Positions 42,805 to 52,227 of a DNA stretch of 60,584 nt are shown here, in pieces. Position numbers and translations under genes: made by a program. Every line of letters starts with the position of its first letter. The first letter of the stretch is position 1. The notes under the pieces are model-generated. The model was not told where the DNA came from. It did not search any database and worked only from the letters and a program-made list of their open reading frames with translations. The stretch is from Bacteroides sp. (GTDB taxonomy: Bacteria > Bacteroidota > Bacteroidia > Bacteroidales > Muribaculaceae): assembly GCA_014801585.1 (NCBI GenBank), contig JAAVDX010000004.1, positions 1 to 60,584 on the forward strand. The letters run 5' to 3'.

Positions 42805-44007
42805 ATGCAGAATAAAGATATCCAACTCATTATGCCCGAACTCCGCAGCGAGATCGGACTTCGCTTGCAGAAGCTTCTCCCGCTTATCGGGGAGGCCGGT
42901 CTGGATGCTGTCCTTCTGGCCTCCAATGCCAATGTCTTCTATATGGCCGGACGTTTCTTCCGCGGTTATGTCTACGTAAATCGCGAAGGACGCCTCATTT
43001 TCTTCCTCATACGCCCCAATTGCTTCCACGCCGACGGCGAGGAGGTAATCGCTATCCGTAAGCCCGAACTTATCCCTGCGGCTCTGCAGCAGCTGGGCAT
43101 TGCGATGCCCGAAAAACTCGGTCTGGAGACCGAGGCGCTCAGTTATAGCGATGTAGAACGCCTGCGCCGCATCTTCCCCGATGCCCAACTTGGCAACGCT
43201 TCTGAAGTCATGAAGAAGTGTCGCATGACCAAGACTCCCTTCGAACTCCGGCTGATGCGCGAGGATGGCCAGCATCAGATGGCTGCTTATTCCAAAATCT
43301 CCCGACTGTATAAACGCGATATGACCGACGTCGAACTGCAGGTGGAGATCGAGCGCATACTGCGTCTTGAGGGTAATCTCGGTTTCCTCCGCACGTCCGG
43401 CAATCTCATGGAGATCAATCTCGGATCTGTCATCAGCGGTGAGAATGCCGACGCTCCTTCCCCCTATGATTTCGCTATGGGCGGCGCCGGTGTGTCTCCG
43501 GCTCTCCCTTGTGGCGCCAACGGCGATATCATGAAGACCGGTCAGACCGTAATGATCGATATGAACGGATGTTTCAACGGCTGGCAGACCGATATGACCC
43601 GCGTCTGGACCATAGGCGATGTCCCTCCCCTTGCCCGGGTGGCGCATGAATGTTCGCGTCGCATATTGCGTGAGCTTGAGAAGCTGGCCCGACCCGGAGT
43701 GGAGGTCTGCGAACTCTATGAGCGTGCGCATGCAATCGTGGAGGAGGAAGGTCTCGAATCCTATTTCATGGGCCATCGTCAGCAGGCTGCCTTCATCGGT
43801 CATGGCGTAGGTATCGAACTCAACGAAGCTCCGGCCATAACTCCTAAATGCCGTGTGAAACTGCTGGAGAATATGACCCTCGCCATTGAACCTAAATTCG
43901 TAATTCCCGGAGTCGGAGCGGTCGGTGTGGAGAATACTTACGTAGTGACTCCCGACGGCCTCGACAATATGACTCCTTTCCCCGAAGAACTTACTGATCT
44001 TTTATGA
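42805..44007 (+). CDS. M24-family Xaa-Pro peptidase
   Basis: A 400-residue 'pita-bread' metallopeptidase. An N-terminal creatinase-like domain (about 20-150) precedes the catalytic domain with the metal ligands in MIDMNGCFNGWQTDMTRVW (two Asp), FIGHGVGIELNE (His) and the final two Glu in MTLAIEPKF and GVGVENTY. It removes residues before proline or acts on related substrates. It is cytoplasmic, with no signal peptide. Its stop overlaps the start of the CCA-adding enzyme by 4 bases, so the two are co-translated. Confidence 0.93.
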   Translation: MQNKDIQLIMPELRSEIGLRLQKLLPLIGEAGLDAVLLASNANVFYMAGRFFRGYVYVNREGRLIFFLIRPNCFHADGEEVIAIRKPELIPAALQQLGIAMPEKLGLETEALSYSDVERLRRIFPDAQLGNASEVMKKCRMTKTPFELRLMREDGQHQMAAYSKISRLYKRDMTDVELQVEIERILRLEGNLGFLRTSGNLMEINLGSVISGENADAPSPYDFAMGGAGVSPALPCGANGDIMKTGQTVMIDMNGCFNGWQTDMTRVWTIGDVPPLARVAHECSRRILRELEKLARPGVEVCELYERAHAIVEEEGLESYFMGHRQQAAFIGHGVGIELNEAPAITPKCRVKLLENMTLAIEPKFVIPGVGAVGVENTYVVTPDGLDNMTPFPEELTDLL

Positions 44008-45452
44008 ATCTTAAGGATAAACTGACTCATCCCGCATTCTCCCTCGTCGGACGCTCGGCCGATGAACTCGGCCGGGAGGCCTACGTCGTCGGCGGATATG
44101 TGCGCGATATATTCCTCGAACGTAAGTCGAAGGATGTGGATTTCGTCACGGTAGGTTCGGGTATCGAACTTGCCAAGAAGGTGGCTGCAAATCTGGCGGC
44201 CGTCAGAAAGCGACGCCCGAAACTGGCTGTCTATGCCAATTTCGGAACGGCACAGCTCCACGATGGCGATCTCGAACTGGAGTTCGTCGGTGCACGCCGC
44301 GAATCTTATCAGCGCGACTCCCGCAACCCTATAGTTGAAGACGGCTCGCTGCAGGATGACATGGAACGCCGCGATTTTACGATCAATGCCATGGCGATCT
44401 GCGTCAATCACGACCGCTTCGGCGAATTGATCGATCCTTTCAACGGTCTCGACGATCTCGGCCGAAAGGAAATCCGCACCCCTCTTGACCCCGATGTCAC
44501 TTTCTCCGACGACCCTCTCCGGATGATGCGTGCCATACGCTTCGCCACTCAGCTCAATTTCCGAATCGTCCCGGAGACGTTTAAGGCTATCAGGCGTAAT
44601 CGTAAACGCATAGAAATCATCACTAAGGAGCGCATCAACGACGAACTCTCAAAAATCATGCGCAGTCCGCGCCCCTCGATCGGATTCAAGCTGCTCGATA
44701 TGGCCGGATTGCTGGAGATTATCTTCCCCGAACTCTGCGCGCTTAAAGGAGTGGAGACCCACGACGGCAAGGGGCATAAGGATAATTTCCTCCATACGCT
44801 CCGGGTGCTCGACAACGTTGCTGAAAAGACCGATAACGAATGGCTCCGCTGGGCCGCTCTGCTCCATGATATCGCCAAACCTGCCGTAAAGCGCTGGGAT
44901 GAGCGTCTCGGCTGGACTTTCCATAATCATAATTTCATCGGAGAGAAGATGATTCCGCGTATCTTTAAGCGGATGAAGCTCCCTTTGAATGAGAAGATGA
45001 AATATGTGGCGAAACTTGTCGGACTTCACATGCGTCCGCAGAATGTAGCCGATGAGGGTGTCTCCGATAGCGGCGTGCGACGGCTGAGCACAGATGCCGG
45101 AGATGAACTGGAGGATCTCATGCTCCTCTGCGAAGCCGATATCACCTCGAAGAATCCCGATAAGGTGCGCCGGCAGCTCGAAGGTTTCGCAAAGCTTCGC
45201 AAACGCATTGCCGAAATCAACGCCGCCGACGACTATCGTAAATGGAAGAATCCTGTAGATGGCAACGAGATAAAGGCACTCTTCGGGATTGGCGACGGCC
45301 CGATTCTCGGTCAGTTCAAGCAGGAGATAAAAGACGCTATTCTCGACTGCAGGATAGAGAATACCCACGAAGCCGCCGTAGCATATCTGATGCAGCTCGC
45401 CAAAGAGCGTCGCGATGAAATCGAGGCCCTCGGTGGCCGGCTTCCTGAGTAA
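44004..45452 (+). CDS. cca: CCA-adding tRNA nucleotidyltransferase with HD domain
   Basis: A 482-residue class II nucleotidyltransferase that adds or repairs the CCA end. None of the tRNAs in this window encodes CCA, so it is needed. The head domain has GGYVRDIF, the catalytic DxD (KDVDFVT) and RRDFTINAMA. The neck region holds DPLRMMRAIRFATQL. A C-terminal HD domain (about 250-370, LLHDIAKPAVKRW) could give phosphatase or 2',3'-cyclic phosphodiesterase activity. It overlaps the M24 peptidase gene by 4 bases. Confidence 0.96.
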   Translation: MNLKDKLTHPAFSLVGRSADELGREAYVVGGYVRDIFLERKSKDVDFVTVGSGIELAKKVAANLAAVRKRRPKLAVYANFGTAQLHDGDLELEFVGARRESYQRDSRNPIVEDGSLQDDMERRDFTINAMAICVNHDRFGELIDPFNGLDDLGRKEIRTPLDPDVTFSDDPLRMMRAIRFATQLNFRIVPETFKAIRRNRKRIEIITKERINDELSKIMRSPRPSIGFKLLDMAGLLEIIFPELCALKGVETHDGKGHKDNFLHTLRVLDNVAEKTDNEWLRWAALLHDIAKPAVKRWDERLGWTFHNHNFIGEKMIPRIFKRMKLPLNEKMKYVAKLVGLHMRPQNVADEGVSDSGVRRLSTDAGDELEDLMLLCEADITSKNPDKVRRQLEGFAKLRKRIAEINAADDYRKWKNPVDGNEIKALFGIGDGPILGQFKQEIKDAILDCRIENTHEAAVAYLMQLAKERRDEIEALGGRLPE

Positions 45453-45499
45453 AGAAGAACAACATAAATTGAGCATTCTCAATCTCCGAAGCAGATTCT

Positions 45500-45540
45500 A
45501 TTACTTAATACTTATTACTTATAACTTGGCGCTTTGCGCC
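45500..45540. repeat. TTACTTA-type intergenic repeat, copy 2, with hairpin
   Basis: A run of TTACTTA-like units (45500-45527) followed at once by GGCGC-TTT-GCGCC (45528-45540) and a T-rich stretch. The hairpin may end transcription of cca. Confidence 0.6.
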
Positions 45541-45567
45541 TTTATTACTTTAAATTTCGGCCGGAAA

Positions 45568-45599
45568 TTTGCTTAATAGAATAAAAATCATTATCTTTG
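45568..45599 (+). promoter_or_regulatory. Promoter of the PpiD/SurA-like gene
   Basis: TTTG (45568-45571), a 20-base spacer and TATCTTTG (45592-45599). Confidence 0.82.
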
Positions 45600-45611
45600 C
45601 CCGATATTAGC

Positions 45612-45658
45612 GCCGATTCCATGCTTTTCTCTTTCGTGAGGAGAGGATGGGAACGGGC
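45612..45658 (+). promoter_or_regulatory. Structured leader of the PpiD/SurA-like gene
   Basis: A long imperfect hairpin occupies most of the leader: CCG-TTCC-AT pairs with AT-GGAA-CGG around an inner CTC/GAG stem. The leader is about 100 bases long. It could stabilise the message or sense temperature; no known riboswitch is recognised. Confidence 0.45.
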
Positions 45659-45703
45659 TAAGTGTGTAAGAATTAACAACGTAACATCAGCTATACATCA
45701 AGA

Positions 45704-47842
45704 ATGGCAACATTAGAGAAAATCAGAAGCAAATCAGTGTTTCTACTGGTCGTGATTTTCGTCGCTCTCCTGGCGTTTATCCTCGGAGACGCGATTACCA
45801 ACGGCCGCAACCTCTTCGGCGATCACACGAAAGTCGCTAAGATCGGTGGTGAAAAAATCGATTATCTGGATTATCAGCGCAAGCGCGAGGAACTCAATCA
45901 GCAGCTTGAGCAGGCCCGTCAGCAGAACCCCCAGCAGGTGGCTAACTTCGACGTCCAGCTCCTCCCGCAGATGGCGCTCAATCAACTTATCAGCGAGAAA
46001 CTCGTGGACGACGCTGTGAAGAACCTCGGTATCCCCGCTTCTCCTACGATGTTGCGCCAGTATCTTCTCGAGAACCCCAATCCCACTCCCGAGCAGATTC
46101 AGATCGTGCGTCAGCTCCAGGCCATGAACGTCAATGTCACTTCCATGGCGCAGGCCCACGACGCAATCTTCAACCCCAAACGCAATAATCTGACTCAAGC
46201 CCAGGTCGAACCCCTTCAGAAGGCTTGGCTCGCTATCGAGAATGACGCCCGTCAGCAGCTCGCCCGTCAGAGCTACGTGCAGCTCCTCGCCGGCACTGTT
46301 CAGGCTAATGATCTCGACCGTCAGGCGCTCTACAACGATGCGATCTCTCTCTCGCAGGTGGGCCTCGCTTATCGCCCCTATGGTCAGCTCGACGAAAAGA
46401 AATATCCCGTCAGCGATGCCGACCTTAAAAAGGCTTACGAAGCTGAGAAAAATCGCTTCAAGGTGGAAGAACCTACCAAGGCTATCTCTTTCATCGCTGT
46501 CAACGTAGCTCCCAGCGACGCCGACCGCGCCGAGGCTACCAAGCTTTCCGTAAGTGCCGCTCAGGCTCTCCGCGACAGCAGCAACACTCTCAGCAAGGAT
46601 CTCCGTAAGGAGGGCCTCAGCATCGAGAAGCGTTCTCAGCGCGCCTCCGACATCCCTGCAGGTTCGCTTCGTAATTTCGTGACTTCCGCTCCCGTCGACT
46701 CCGTGAGCGTTGTCTCTGAAAGTCTCCGCGGCTTCACAGTGGCCAAAGTCAATAAGAAGACTGTCGACGTTGACTCCGTACAGCTCAACATCGTTCAGGT
46801 AGCCGGTGCTGCTCTCCCTGCTAAAGTGCTCGCCCGTCTCAACGGCGGTCTCTCTATCGATTCAATCGCTTCCGCATTCTCCCCCGACAGTGTGGTGGCT
46901 CAGGCTGCTCAGTGGATTACTCTCTATAATGCCAAGGGTAAATCCGAAGCTCTTCAGCCCGCTCAGCTCGATTCTCTCAAGAATGCCGGCGGTCGCTACA
47001 TCACTCTCGTAAGCGGTGCTGAGGGTTCTGTCCTCGCTCAGCTCGCCAAGCAGGGCTCTCCGAAGGAGATCTACGACTATGAGGTGATCGAATATGAACT
47101 CCATCCCTCTGCCGTCACTCTCAACAACGCTCGCACGAAACTTGAGAAGTTCCTCGCTGCCAACAAGACTGCCGCAGCTTTCGCCAAGAATGCTGAGAAG
47201 GAAGGCTACAATGTGCAGGAATTCGAACTCACTCAAAGCTCCAACGCCGTGCCGCGTATGCAGGGTTACAATATGTATTATCCCGATTCACGTCAGGTCG
47301 TGCGTTGGGTGATGATCGACGGTAAACCCGGTGAAGTATCCGGCATCTATGAATCCAAGGATGCTGCCGCTCCCACTCTCTACGTTGCAGCTGTCAACAG
47401 CGAATATAAGGACTACATCCCCATGTCCAACCCCGAGGTTAAACAGTATCTCACCGATAAGGTGCGTCGTTCGAAAGCCGGCGACGAGATGATGAAGCAG
47501 TATCAGCCCAAGGCCGGTTCGATGCAGAGCGTCGCTTCCGCTATGGGTGTTGAGCCGACTCAGCTCGATCAGTTCCGTTTCGGCATGCGCAGCGGTGTGC
47601 AGGATCCCGCAGTGGCCGGCCAGATCGCAGGCAGCAAGCCCGGTCAGAAGGTGGTGCTTGTAAAGGGCGACGACGGTATCTATGCTTTCGTAGTCAAGGG
47701 TACAAGCAAGGATAAGACTCCTTTCGATGCCGCTACCTACGACCAGCAGTATCAGCAGATGTTCAACCCCAATCTCGAACAGATGATTCGCGGCTCCAAG
47801 AAGCTCGAGAACAACATATACAAATTTGAGGCCGGTGAGTAA
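45704..47842 (+). CDS. PpiD/SurA-like membrane-anchored chaperone
   Basis: A 712-residue protein with an N-terminal anchor (about 11-28, VFLLVVIFVALLAFILGDA) and a SurA-type chaperone domain (about 35-230). The parvulin part is weak: the segment at about 250-400 has beta/alpha pattern but lacks a clear parvulin signature, so chaperone rather than isomerase activity is likely. It would act in the periplasm on outer-membrane proteins. The gene has a strong promoter, a structured leader, strongly biased codons and a strong terminator, all pointing to high, independent expression. Confidence 0.85.
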   Translation: MATLEKIRSKSVFLLVVIFVALLAFILGDAITNGRNLFGDHTKVAKIGGEKIDYLDYQRKREELNQQLEQARQQNPQQVANFDVQLLPQMALNQLISEKLVDDAVKNLGIPASPTMLRQYLLENPNPTPEQIQIVRQLQAMNVNVTSMAQAHDAIFNPKRNNLTQAQVEPLQKAWLAIENDARQQLARQSYVQLLAGTVQANDLDRQALYNDAISLSQVGLAYRPYGQLDEKKYPVSDADLKKAYEAEKNRFKVEEPTKAISFIAVNVAPSDADRAEATKLSVSAAQALRDSSNTLSKDLRKEGLSIEKRSQRASDIPAGSLRNFVTSAPVDSVSVVSESLRGFTVAKVNKKTVDVDSVQLNIVQVAGAALPAKVLARLNGGLSIDSIASAFSPDSVVAQAAQWITLYNAKGKSEALQPAQLDSLKNAGGRYITLVSGAEGSVLAQLAKQGSPKEIYDYEVIEYELHPSAVTLNNARTKLEKFLAANKTAAAFAKNAEKEGYNVQEFELTQSSNAVPRMQGYNMYYPDSRQVVRWVMIDGKPGEVSGIYESKDAAAPTLYVAAVNSEYKDYIPMSNPEVKQYLTDKVRRSKAGDEMMKQYQPKAGSMQSVASAMGVEPTQLDQFRFGMRSGVQDPAVAGQIAGSKPGQKVVLVKGDDGIYAFVVKGTSKDKTPFDAATYDQQYQQMFNPNLEQMIRGSKKLENNIYKFEAGE

Positions 47843-47891
47843 TCACCCGCGCTGAGAATTTGTGTCATGACAAGAAGTTTTTCATACAATC

Positions 47892-47931
47892 GATGTGCGT
47901 CTTCTGTGAAGAAGGCGCACATCTCTTTTTT
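47892..47931 (+). terminator. Terminator of the PpiD/SurA-like gene
   Basis: A 14-bp stem (47892-47905 with 47910-47923, one G-T pair) with a 4-base loop, followed by TCTTTTTT. It separates the chaperone gene from the lipid cluster. Confidence 0.9.
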
Positions 47932-47941
47932 GCAGATATAT

Positions 47942-47972
47942 TTTGGTGATTGAGGGGAATTTGTTAAATTTG
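47942..47972 (+). promoter_or_regulatory. Promoter of the inositol-lipid cluster
   Basis: TTTG (47942-47945), a 19-base spacer and TAAATTTG (47965-47972). The ATG at 47992 leaves a leader of only about 15 bases. I see no other consensus promoter until 57058, so genes from 47992 to 54155, and perhaps to 56947, may be one transcript. Confidence 0.8.
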
Positions 47973-47991
47973 TGAATTATTGTGAATAACT

Positions 47992-48516
47992 ATGGCTTAT
48001 CTTAAGGATACACATCCCAAAAATATCGCGGGGCGCCCGTTCCCGTGGTTACCGAAAATGATTGCTACCGGGTTCGGTGTCGGTTTTCTGCCTCTCGCTC
48101 CCGGCACGTGGGGCTCGATATTTGCAATCATCGTGTGGTTGCCCCTATATATATGGTGTTCGTGGGCGGTGACGTTCTGCGTGACGCTCTGCGCTACTAT
48201 TCTCTATATGATAGCAGGCACCTGGGCAAGCACGGAAGCTGAAAAATATTGGGGAAAAGATCCCGTGATAGCATGTGCCGATGAAGTCGTAGGGCAGTGG
48301 ATATCACTGCTCCCTCTGAGTGCAGGTGTGGCTGTCATCCCCTGGTGGATGATACTCGTGTCGCTTTTCCTCTTCCGATTCTTCGATATCTTTAAGCCGC
48401 TGGGAATCCGTAGCCTCGAAAAACTCCCCGGCGGAATCGGCATGATGGCCGACGACGTTCTTGCGGGAATCTATTCGGCCGCAATCCTCATGATAATCAA
48501 TTATTTTATTCTTTAA
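47992..48516 (+). CDS. PgpA-family lipid phosphatase
   Basis: A 174-residue membrane protein of the phosphatidylglycerophosphatase A family. The hallmarks are intact: FLPLAPGTWGS near the start, ACADEVVGQWISL at about 93-105, and RFFDIFKPLGIRSLEKLPGG with MADDVLAG after it. The family removes the terminal phosphate of phosphatidylglycerophosphate. Here it heads an operon with a CDP-alcohol phosphatidyltransferase and a PAP2 protein, so its likely substrate is phosphatidylinositol phosphate instead. The PI-phosphate phosphatase of B. thetaiotaomicron's inositol-lipid cluster is, as I recall, of this type. Confidence 0.9.
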   Translation: MAYLKDTHPKNIAGRPFPWLPKMIATGFGVGFLPLAPGTWGSIFAIIVWLPLYIWCSWAVTFCVTLCATILYMIAGTWASTEAEKYWGKDPVIACADEVVGQWISLLPLSAGVAVIPWWMILVSLFLFRFFDIFKPLGIRSLEKLPGGIGMMADDVLAGIYSAAILMIINYFIL

Positions 48517-48586
48517 AATCATAAGCTGCCCCGCTCATTTGTTATCTCGAATCGGAGTGCGCTGAAATATATATATTATTTAGATT

Positions 48587-49273
48587 ATGGGCGTTAAGGA
48601 AACTGCCAAATCAGGACGTGACTCCCTTCAGCAGGGAATCTACGTCGTAATCAATCCCTTGGTAAGATTGATGATACGTTGCGGTGTCACTCCCAACATG
48701 GTGACGACGATCGGAATGTTCGGTCAGGTGGCCGGAGCGGCGTTGCTCATCCGTGCCGGGTATGTCGCCGGTATGACCGGAAGTGTCCCCTACAATCTCG
48801 TGACGTGGGCCGGAGTCGTAATCATACTTTTCTCACTCTTCGATATGCTCGACGGCCAGGTGGCGCGTCTGGGTAATATGGCTTCTAAATTCGGAGCTAT
48901 GTACGACTCGGTGCTCGACCGTTATTGCGAACTGATAAGCCTCGGCGGTGTGGCATATTATTTTATGGCGTTCGGCCAACTCTGGCCGGCTCTTATCACG
49001 TATATGGCCGTAATCGGTTCGCTGCTTGTAAGCTACGTGCGTGCCCGTGCTGAGGGACTGGGCATTGAGTGTAAGGTCGGCTTCATGCAGCGTCCGGAGA
49101 GGGTAGTTGTGACGTGTCTGGGAGTTATCGCTACGGGTATCGCCGGACTGTGTGGTGCCCAGTGGGCCAACTGGATTCTCATAGTCGCCATGACTATTAT
49201 CGCCGTCTTTGCGAATATCACAGCCGCTGCCCGCATCTCTCATTGCAGGAGGGTAATGGAGGGTAATAAATAA
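48587..49273 (+). CDS. CDP-alcohol phosphatidyltransferase, probable PI-phosphate synthase
   Basis: A 228-residue integral membrane enzyme with a canonical active site: D86, D89, G90, A93-R94, G103, D107 and D111 (DMLDGQVAR then GAMYDSVLD). It would move the phosphatidyl group from CDP-diacylglycerol onto an alcohol with loss of CMP. The setting, after a PgpA phosphatase and before a PAP2/IPC-synthase-like gene, with inositol-phosphate synthase 8 kb downstream, makes inositol 1-phosphate the probable acceptor, as in the mycobacterial and Bacteroides PI-phosphate pathway. Choice of acceptor is inference. Confidence 0.88.
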   Translation: MGVKETAKSGRDSLQQGIYVVINPLVRLMIRCGVTPNMVTTIGMFGQVAGAALLIRAGYVAGMTGSVPYNLVTWAGVVIILFSLFDMLDGQVARLGNMASKFGAMYDSVLDRYCELISLGGVAYYFMAFGQLWPALITYMAVIGSLLVSYVRARAEGLGIECKVGFMQRPERVVVTCLGVIATGIAGLCGAQWANWILIVAMTIIAVFANITAAARISHCRRVMEGNK

Positions 49274-49324
49274 ATTCCCCTGAATAATCTCCCCCGACCC
49301 ATATAAGTATAATAGAATCAGAAG

Positions 49325-50260
49325 ATGGGATATCAGGCTCCAAAACTAAAAGAGACTCTGTATTGTCTGATTGCCTTGGTAGTGTGGCTTATAGTGACCG
49401 CCTGCTTTATAGGCTTTCGGCCCGAACACGTAGTCATGGCTCTGGTGATAGCCGGATTATTTTTTGCAGCTCCCTCTACGCGCCGGCTGACTGTGGCTAT
49501 CCTCCCTTTCATCATTTTCGGTATCTCCTACGACTGGATGAATCTCCTTCCCAATTATGAAGTCAATCCCGTAGATGTCGGTGGACTTTATTCTGCAGAG
49601 AAAGGATTGTTCGGCATCACCTCCGGCGGAGTCCTCCTTACTCCGAATGAATTTTGGGCTGCTCATCGATGTGCCTTCATGGATTTTATGAGCGGAATCT
49701 TCTATCTCTGCTGGGTGCCCCTCCCGGTATTCTATGGTCTATGGCTCTATTTCACCGGTAAGACGGAGTGGTATCTTCATTTTGCATTGGTATTCCTACT
49801 CGTAAATCTTCTCGGATTTGCCGGATATTACATCCATCCGGCTGCTCCGCCATGGTATGTCAGCCTGCATGGATTCGAGGCCGTCCCGGGCACACCCGGC
49901 GACGTAGCCGGACTCGGTGCCTTCGACCGCATGACGGGTCTCGGCATCTTTGATGCGCTCTACGCCCGCAATGCCAATGTCTTCGCTGCAATGCCGTCGC
50001 TCCATTCAGCCTATACCTTCGTGGCGTTCCTTTATTCGCTGCGTGCAAAGAGCGGATTGGGGTGGAAGATTGTTTTAGCTATAGTGACGCTCGGAATTTG
50101 GTTTACCGCCGTCTATACCTCCCATCATTACGTCCTCGACGTATTGGGCGGAATAGGGGTGACCCTTTTGGGCTATATCCTCTTTGAGGGAGTATTCATG
50201 CGCATCCCCGGCTTTACACGCTGGATAGAGCGTTACGCTGCTTACGTGAGCCGACGCTGA
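49325..50260 (+). CDS. PAP2-type enzyme, probable inositol phosphoceramide synthase
   Basis: A 311-residue protein with about six membrane segments and the PAP2 phosphatase/transferase motifs in the order seen in Aur1-type enzymes: MPSLHSAYTF (about 222-231) and YTSHHYVLDVLGG (about 263-275), giving the two catalytic His and the Asp. Aur1-like enzymes move phosphoinositol from phosphatidylinositol to ceramide. In B. thetaiotaomicron a homologue in the same gene neighbourhood does this for dihydroceramide. A lipid phosphatase role is the alternative. Diacylglycerol released could feed the lipid kinase at 14.3 kb. Confidence 0.85.
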   Translation: MGYQAPKLKETLYCLIALVVWLIVTACFIGFRPEHVVMALVIAGLFFAAPSTRRLTVAILPFIIFGISYDWMNLLPNYEVNPVDVGGLYSAEKGLFGITSGGVLLTPNEFWAAHRCAFMDFMSGIFYLCWVPLPVFYGLWLYFTGKTEWYLHFALVFLLVNLLGFAGYYIHPAAPPWYVSLHGFEAVPGTPGDVAGLGAFDRMTGLGIFDALYARNANVFAAMPSLHSAYTFVAFLYSLRAKSGLGWKIVLAIVTLGIWFTAVYTSHHYVLDVLGGIGVTLLGYILFEGVFMRIPGFTRWIERYAAYVSRR

Positions 50261-50296
50261 ACTGTCCGCGGGGGATTGGATAAATGAAATTAGTTT

Positions 50297-51172
50297 ATGG
50301 AAAAAGAAAAGGAAATTGCTAAGGAGATTGATAACGACAATGAGGTCCGTCCGGATGTAATCACGGTAGAGGATGTGACATCGATGGTGCCCCGGCTGAA
50401 GGGACACGAGAAACTCGTCGCCAAGGCTCTTCATCTGTTTCAGATAGATGAAGTCAATCGCATCCATGGCCGCTGGTGCTCCACTCCCGGTCCGGAGTTC
50501 TCTCGCCATCTGATTGAGGATGAATTTAAGACTCCTCTTCGCGTCGACAATGAAGATATCCTGGCCCGATTCAAAGAGGGTCCGTTTATCACCGTGAGTA
50601 ATCACCCCTTCGGTAGTCTCGACGGGATTGCGCTCATCAATCTCGTGACCCGCTATCGCCCGGAATATAAGGTGATGGTGAATATGATACTCGGTCGGCT
50701 CACGGCAATGCGTCAGAATTTCATCACTGTCGATGCCTGGCAGTCGGATGATCCGGCTAAGAGAAGGGTGTCGGTCAATGGCATCCGTCAGGCGCTGCGC
50801 CAGCTGAAAGATGGACAGCCTGTCGGTTTCTTCCCGGCCGGCGCTATGTCGAAGACCGACCGCCATAATTTCCTTGTCGACCGTCCTTGGCAAAAATCGG
50901 TGCTCGAGATTATAGCGCGTGCTAAAGTACCCGTTATCCCAATCTATTTCCATGGCAACAACCGCTGGTTTTTCAATATGCTCGGCCATGTGTGCTGGCC
51001 TCTGCGTTCGCTTCTGCTGCCGCGCGAACTCTTCAGCAAGCGCGGAAAGGAGATGCATATCTCGGTTGGCAAGCCGATAATGCCTGAAGAGCAGGCGAAG
51101 TTTAAAGGAGATGTGGAAGCCTTGGGCAAATATCTCCGCGAGAAGACTTATGAGTTGCACACTATGCCTTAA
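50297..51172 (+). CDS. Lysophospholipid acyltransferase-like protein
   Basis: A 291-residue PlsC-superfamily acyltransferase. The acyltransferase motif I is SNHPFGSLDG with His103 and Asp109 (HxxxxxD spacing), and motif III is VGFFPAGAMSK near 182. A charged N-terminal extension (1-30) precedes it and there is no membrane helix of note. Relatives act in ornithine-lipid or phosphatidic acid synthesis, or as hemolysin-like acyltransferases. Its place right after the PAP2 gene (36 bases) suggests it acylates a lipid of the inositol cluster; the substrate is unknown. It is followed 12 bases later by rlmN. Confidence 0.85.
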   Translation: MEKEKEIAKEIDNDNEVRPDVITVEDVTSMVPRLKGHEKLVAKALHLFQIDEVNRIHGRWCSTPGPEFSRHLIEDEFKTPLRVDNEDILARFKEGPFITVSNHPFGSLDGIALINLVTRYRPEYKVMVNMILGRLTAMRQNFITVDAWQSDDPAKRRVSVNGIRQALRQLKDGQPVGFFPAGAMSKTDRHNFLVDRPWQKSVLEIIARAKVPVIPIYFHGNNRWFFNMLGHVCWPLRSLLLPRELFSKRGKEMHISVGKPIMPEEQAKFKGDVEALGKYLREKTYELHTMP

Positions 51173-51184
51173 TATCAAAGATAA

Positions 51185-52216
51185 ATGGAAAAGACTCCGC
51201 TTATTGGAATGACTGATAAGGAGCTGCAGGATGTTGTCGTGCGGCTCGGAATGCCGAAGTTTGTAGGTCGGCAGCTGGCACAGTGGATCTATAAGAAACG
51301 TGCCGTAGATTTCGAAGAGATGGCGAATATCTCGAAGAAGAATAAGGCTCTGCTTGCCGAGGAATACTGTGTCGGCCGAACTGCGCCGGTACACGCCTCG
51401 AAGAGTCAGGACGGCACGGTGAAGTATGTCTTCGCCGTGGCCGGAGGACGTCGCATCGAGTCTGTGTATATCCCCGACAAGGATCGTGCTACTCTCTGCG
51501 TCTCTTCACAGGCCGGATGCAAGATGAATTGCTATTTCTGCGCCACCGGTAAAATGGGTTTTAAGGCTCAGCTTACTGCCGCAGAGATCATCAATCAGAT
51601 TCTCAGCATACCCCCTGCTCCCGCACCGGGACAGCCACCGATGACCCCTCTTACCAATATCGTGTTTATGGGCATGGGCGAACCGCTCGATAATTTCGGT
51701 GCCGTGAAGAGGGTCATCGATATCCTGACAGCCCCCTGGGGTCTGGCGTGGAGCCCGAAGCGTATCACGGTAAGCACCGTCGGTAAGCTTCCCGAACTCA
51801 AGGAACTCCTCGATAAAACGCAGGTCCACGTCGCAATCAGCGTCCATACCCCCGATTCGCGCGAGCGCGCCGCCATGATGCCGGCTCAGAAGGCTTTCCC
51901 GATAATGAGCGTGATGCGTCTGCTCAGCGGCTATGACTTCTCCCATCAGCGTCGTCTCTCGCTGGAATATATTATGTGGCGCGGAGTCAATGATGATGTG
52001 GCGCATGCAAATGCTCTCGTCAAACTTATCGGCGATATCGACTGCCGCGTGAATCTTATCCGCTATCATGCTATCCCCGGAATCGATCTCCATCCCTGCT
52101 CCGAGGAAAGAATGATAATGTTCAGAAATATTCTTAACCAGCATGGTATCACTGCCACTATCCGTGCGTCGCGCGGTGAGGATATCGAGGCTGCATGCGG
52201 AATGTTGGCTAAATAA
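51185..52216 (+). CDS. rlmN: Dual-specificity RNA methyltransferase RlmN
   Basis: A 343-residue radical-SAM enzyme that methylates C2 of A2503 in 23S rRNA and A37 in some tRNAs. The 4Fe-4S motif is CKMNCYFC with C112, C116 and C119, and the methyl-carrying Cys is C338 in AACGML near the end. The GMGEPLDNF and RITVSTVG blocks are typical. It is a housekeeping gene set between two halves of the lipid cluster, 12 bases from its neighbours on either side. Confidence 0.97.
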   Translation: MEKTPLIGMTDKELQDVVVRLGMPKFVGRQLAQWIYKKRAVDFEEMANISKKNKALLAEEYCVGRTAPVHASKSQDGTVKYVFAVAGGRRIESVYIPDKDRATLCVSSQAGCKMNCYFCATGKMGFKAQLTAAEIINQILSIPPAPAPGQPPMTPLTNIVFMGMGEPLDNFGAVKRVIDILTAPWGLAWSPKRITVSTVGKLPELKELLDKTQVHVAISVHTPDSRERAAMMPAQKAFPIMSVMRLLSGYDFSHQRRLSLEYIMWRGVNDDVAHANALVKLIGDIDCRVNLIRYHAIPGIDLHPCSEERMIMFRNILNQHGITATIRASRGEDIEAACGMLAK

Positions 52217-52227
52217 GGAAGTAAATA

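Noticed and set aside
42778..43803. 341-codon minus-strand ORF opposite the M24 peptidase
   Set aside because: The peptidase has all metal ligands; the opposite frame has none.
50075..51394. 439-codon minus-strand ORF across the PAP2, acyltransferase and rlmN genes
   Set aside because: It covers three clear genes on the other strand; no promoter and no recognisable domain.
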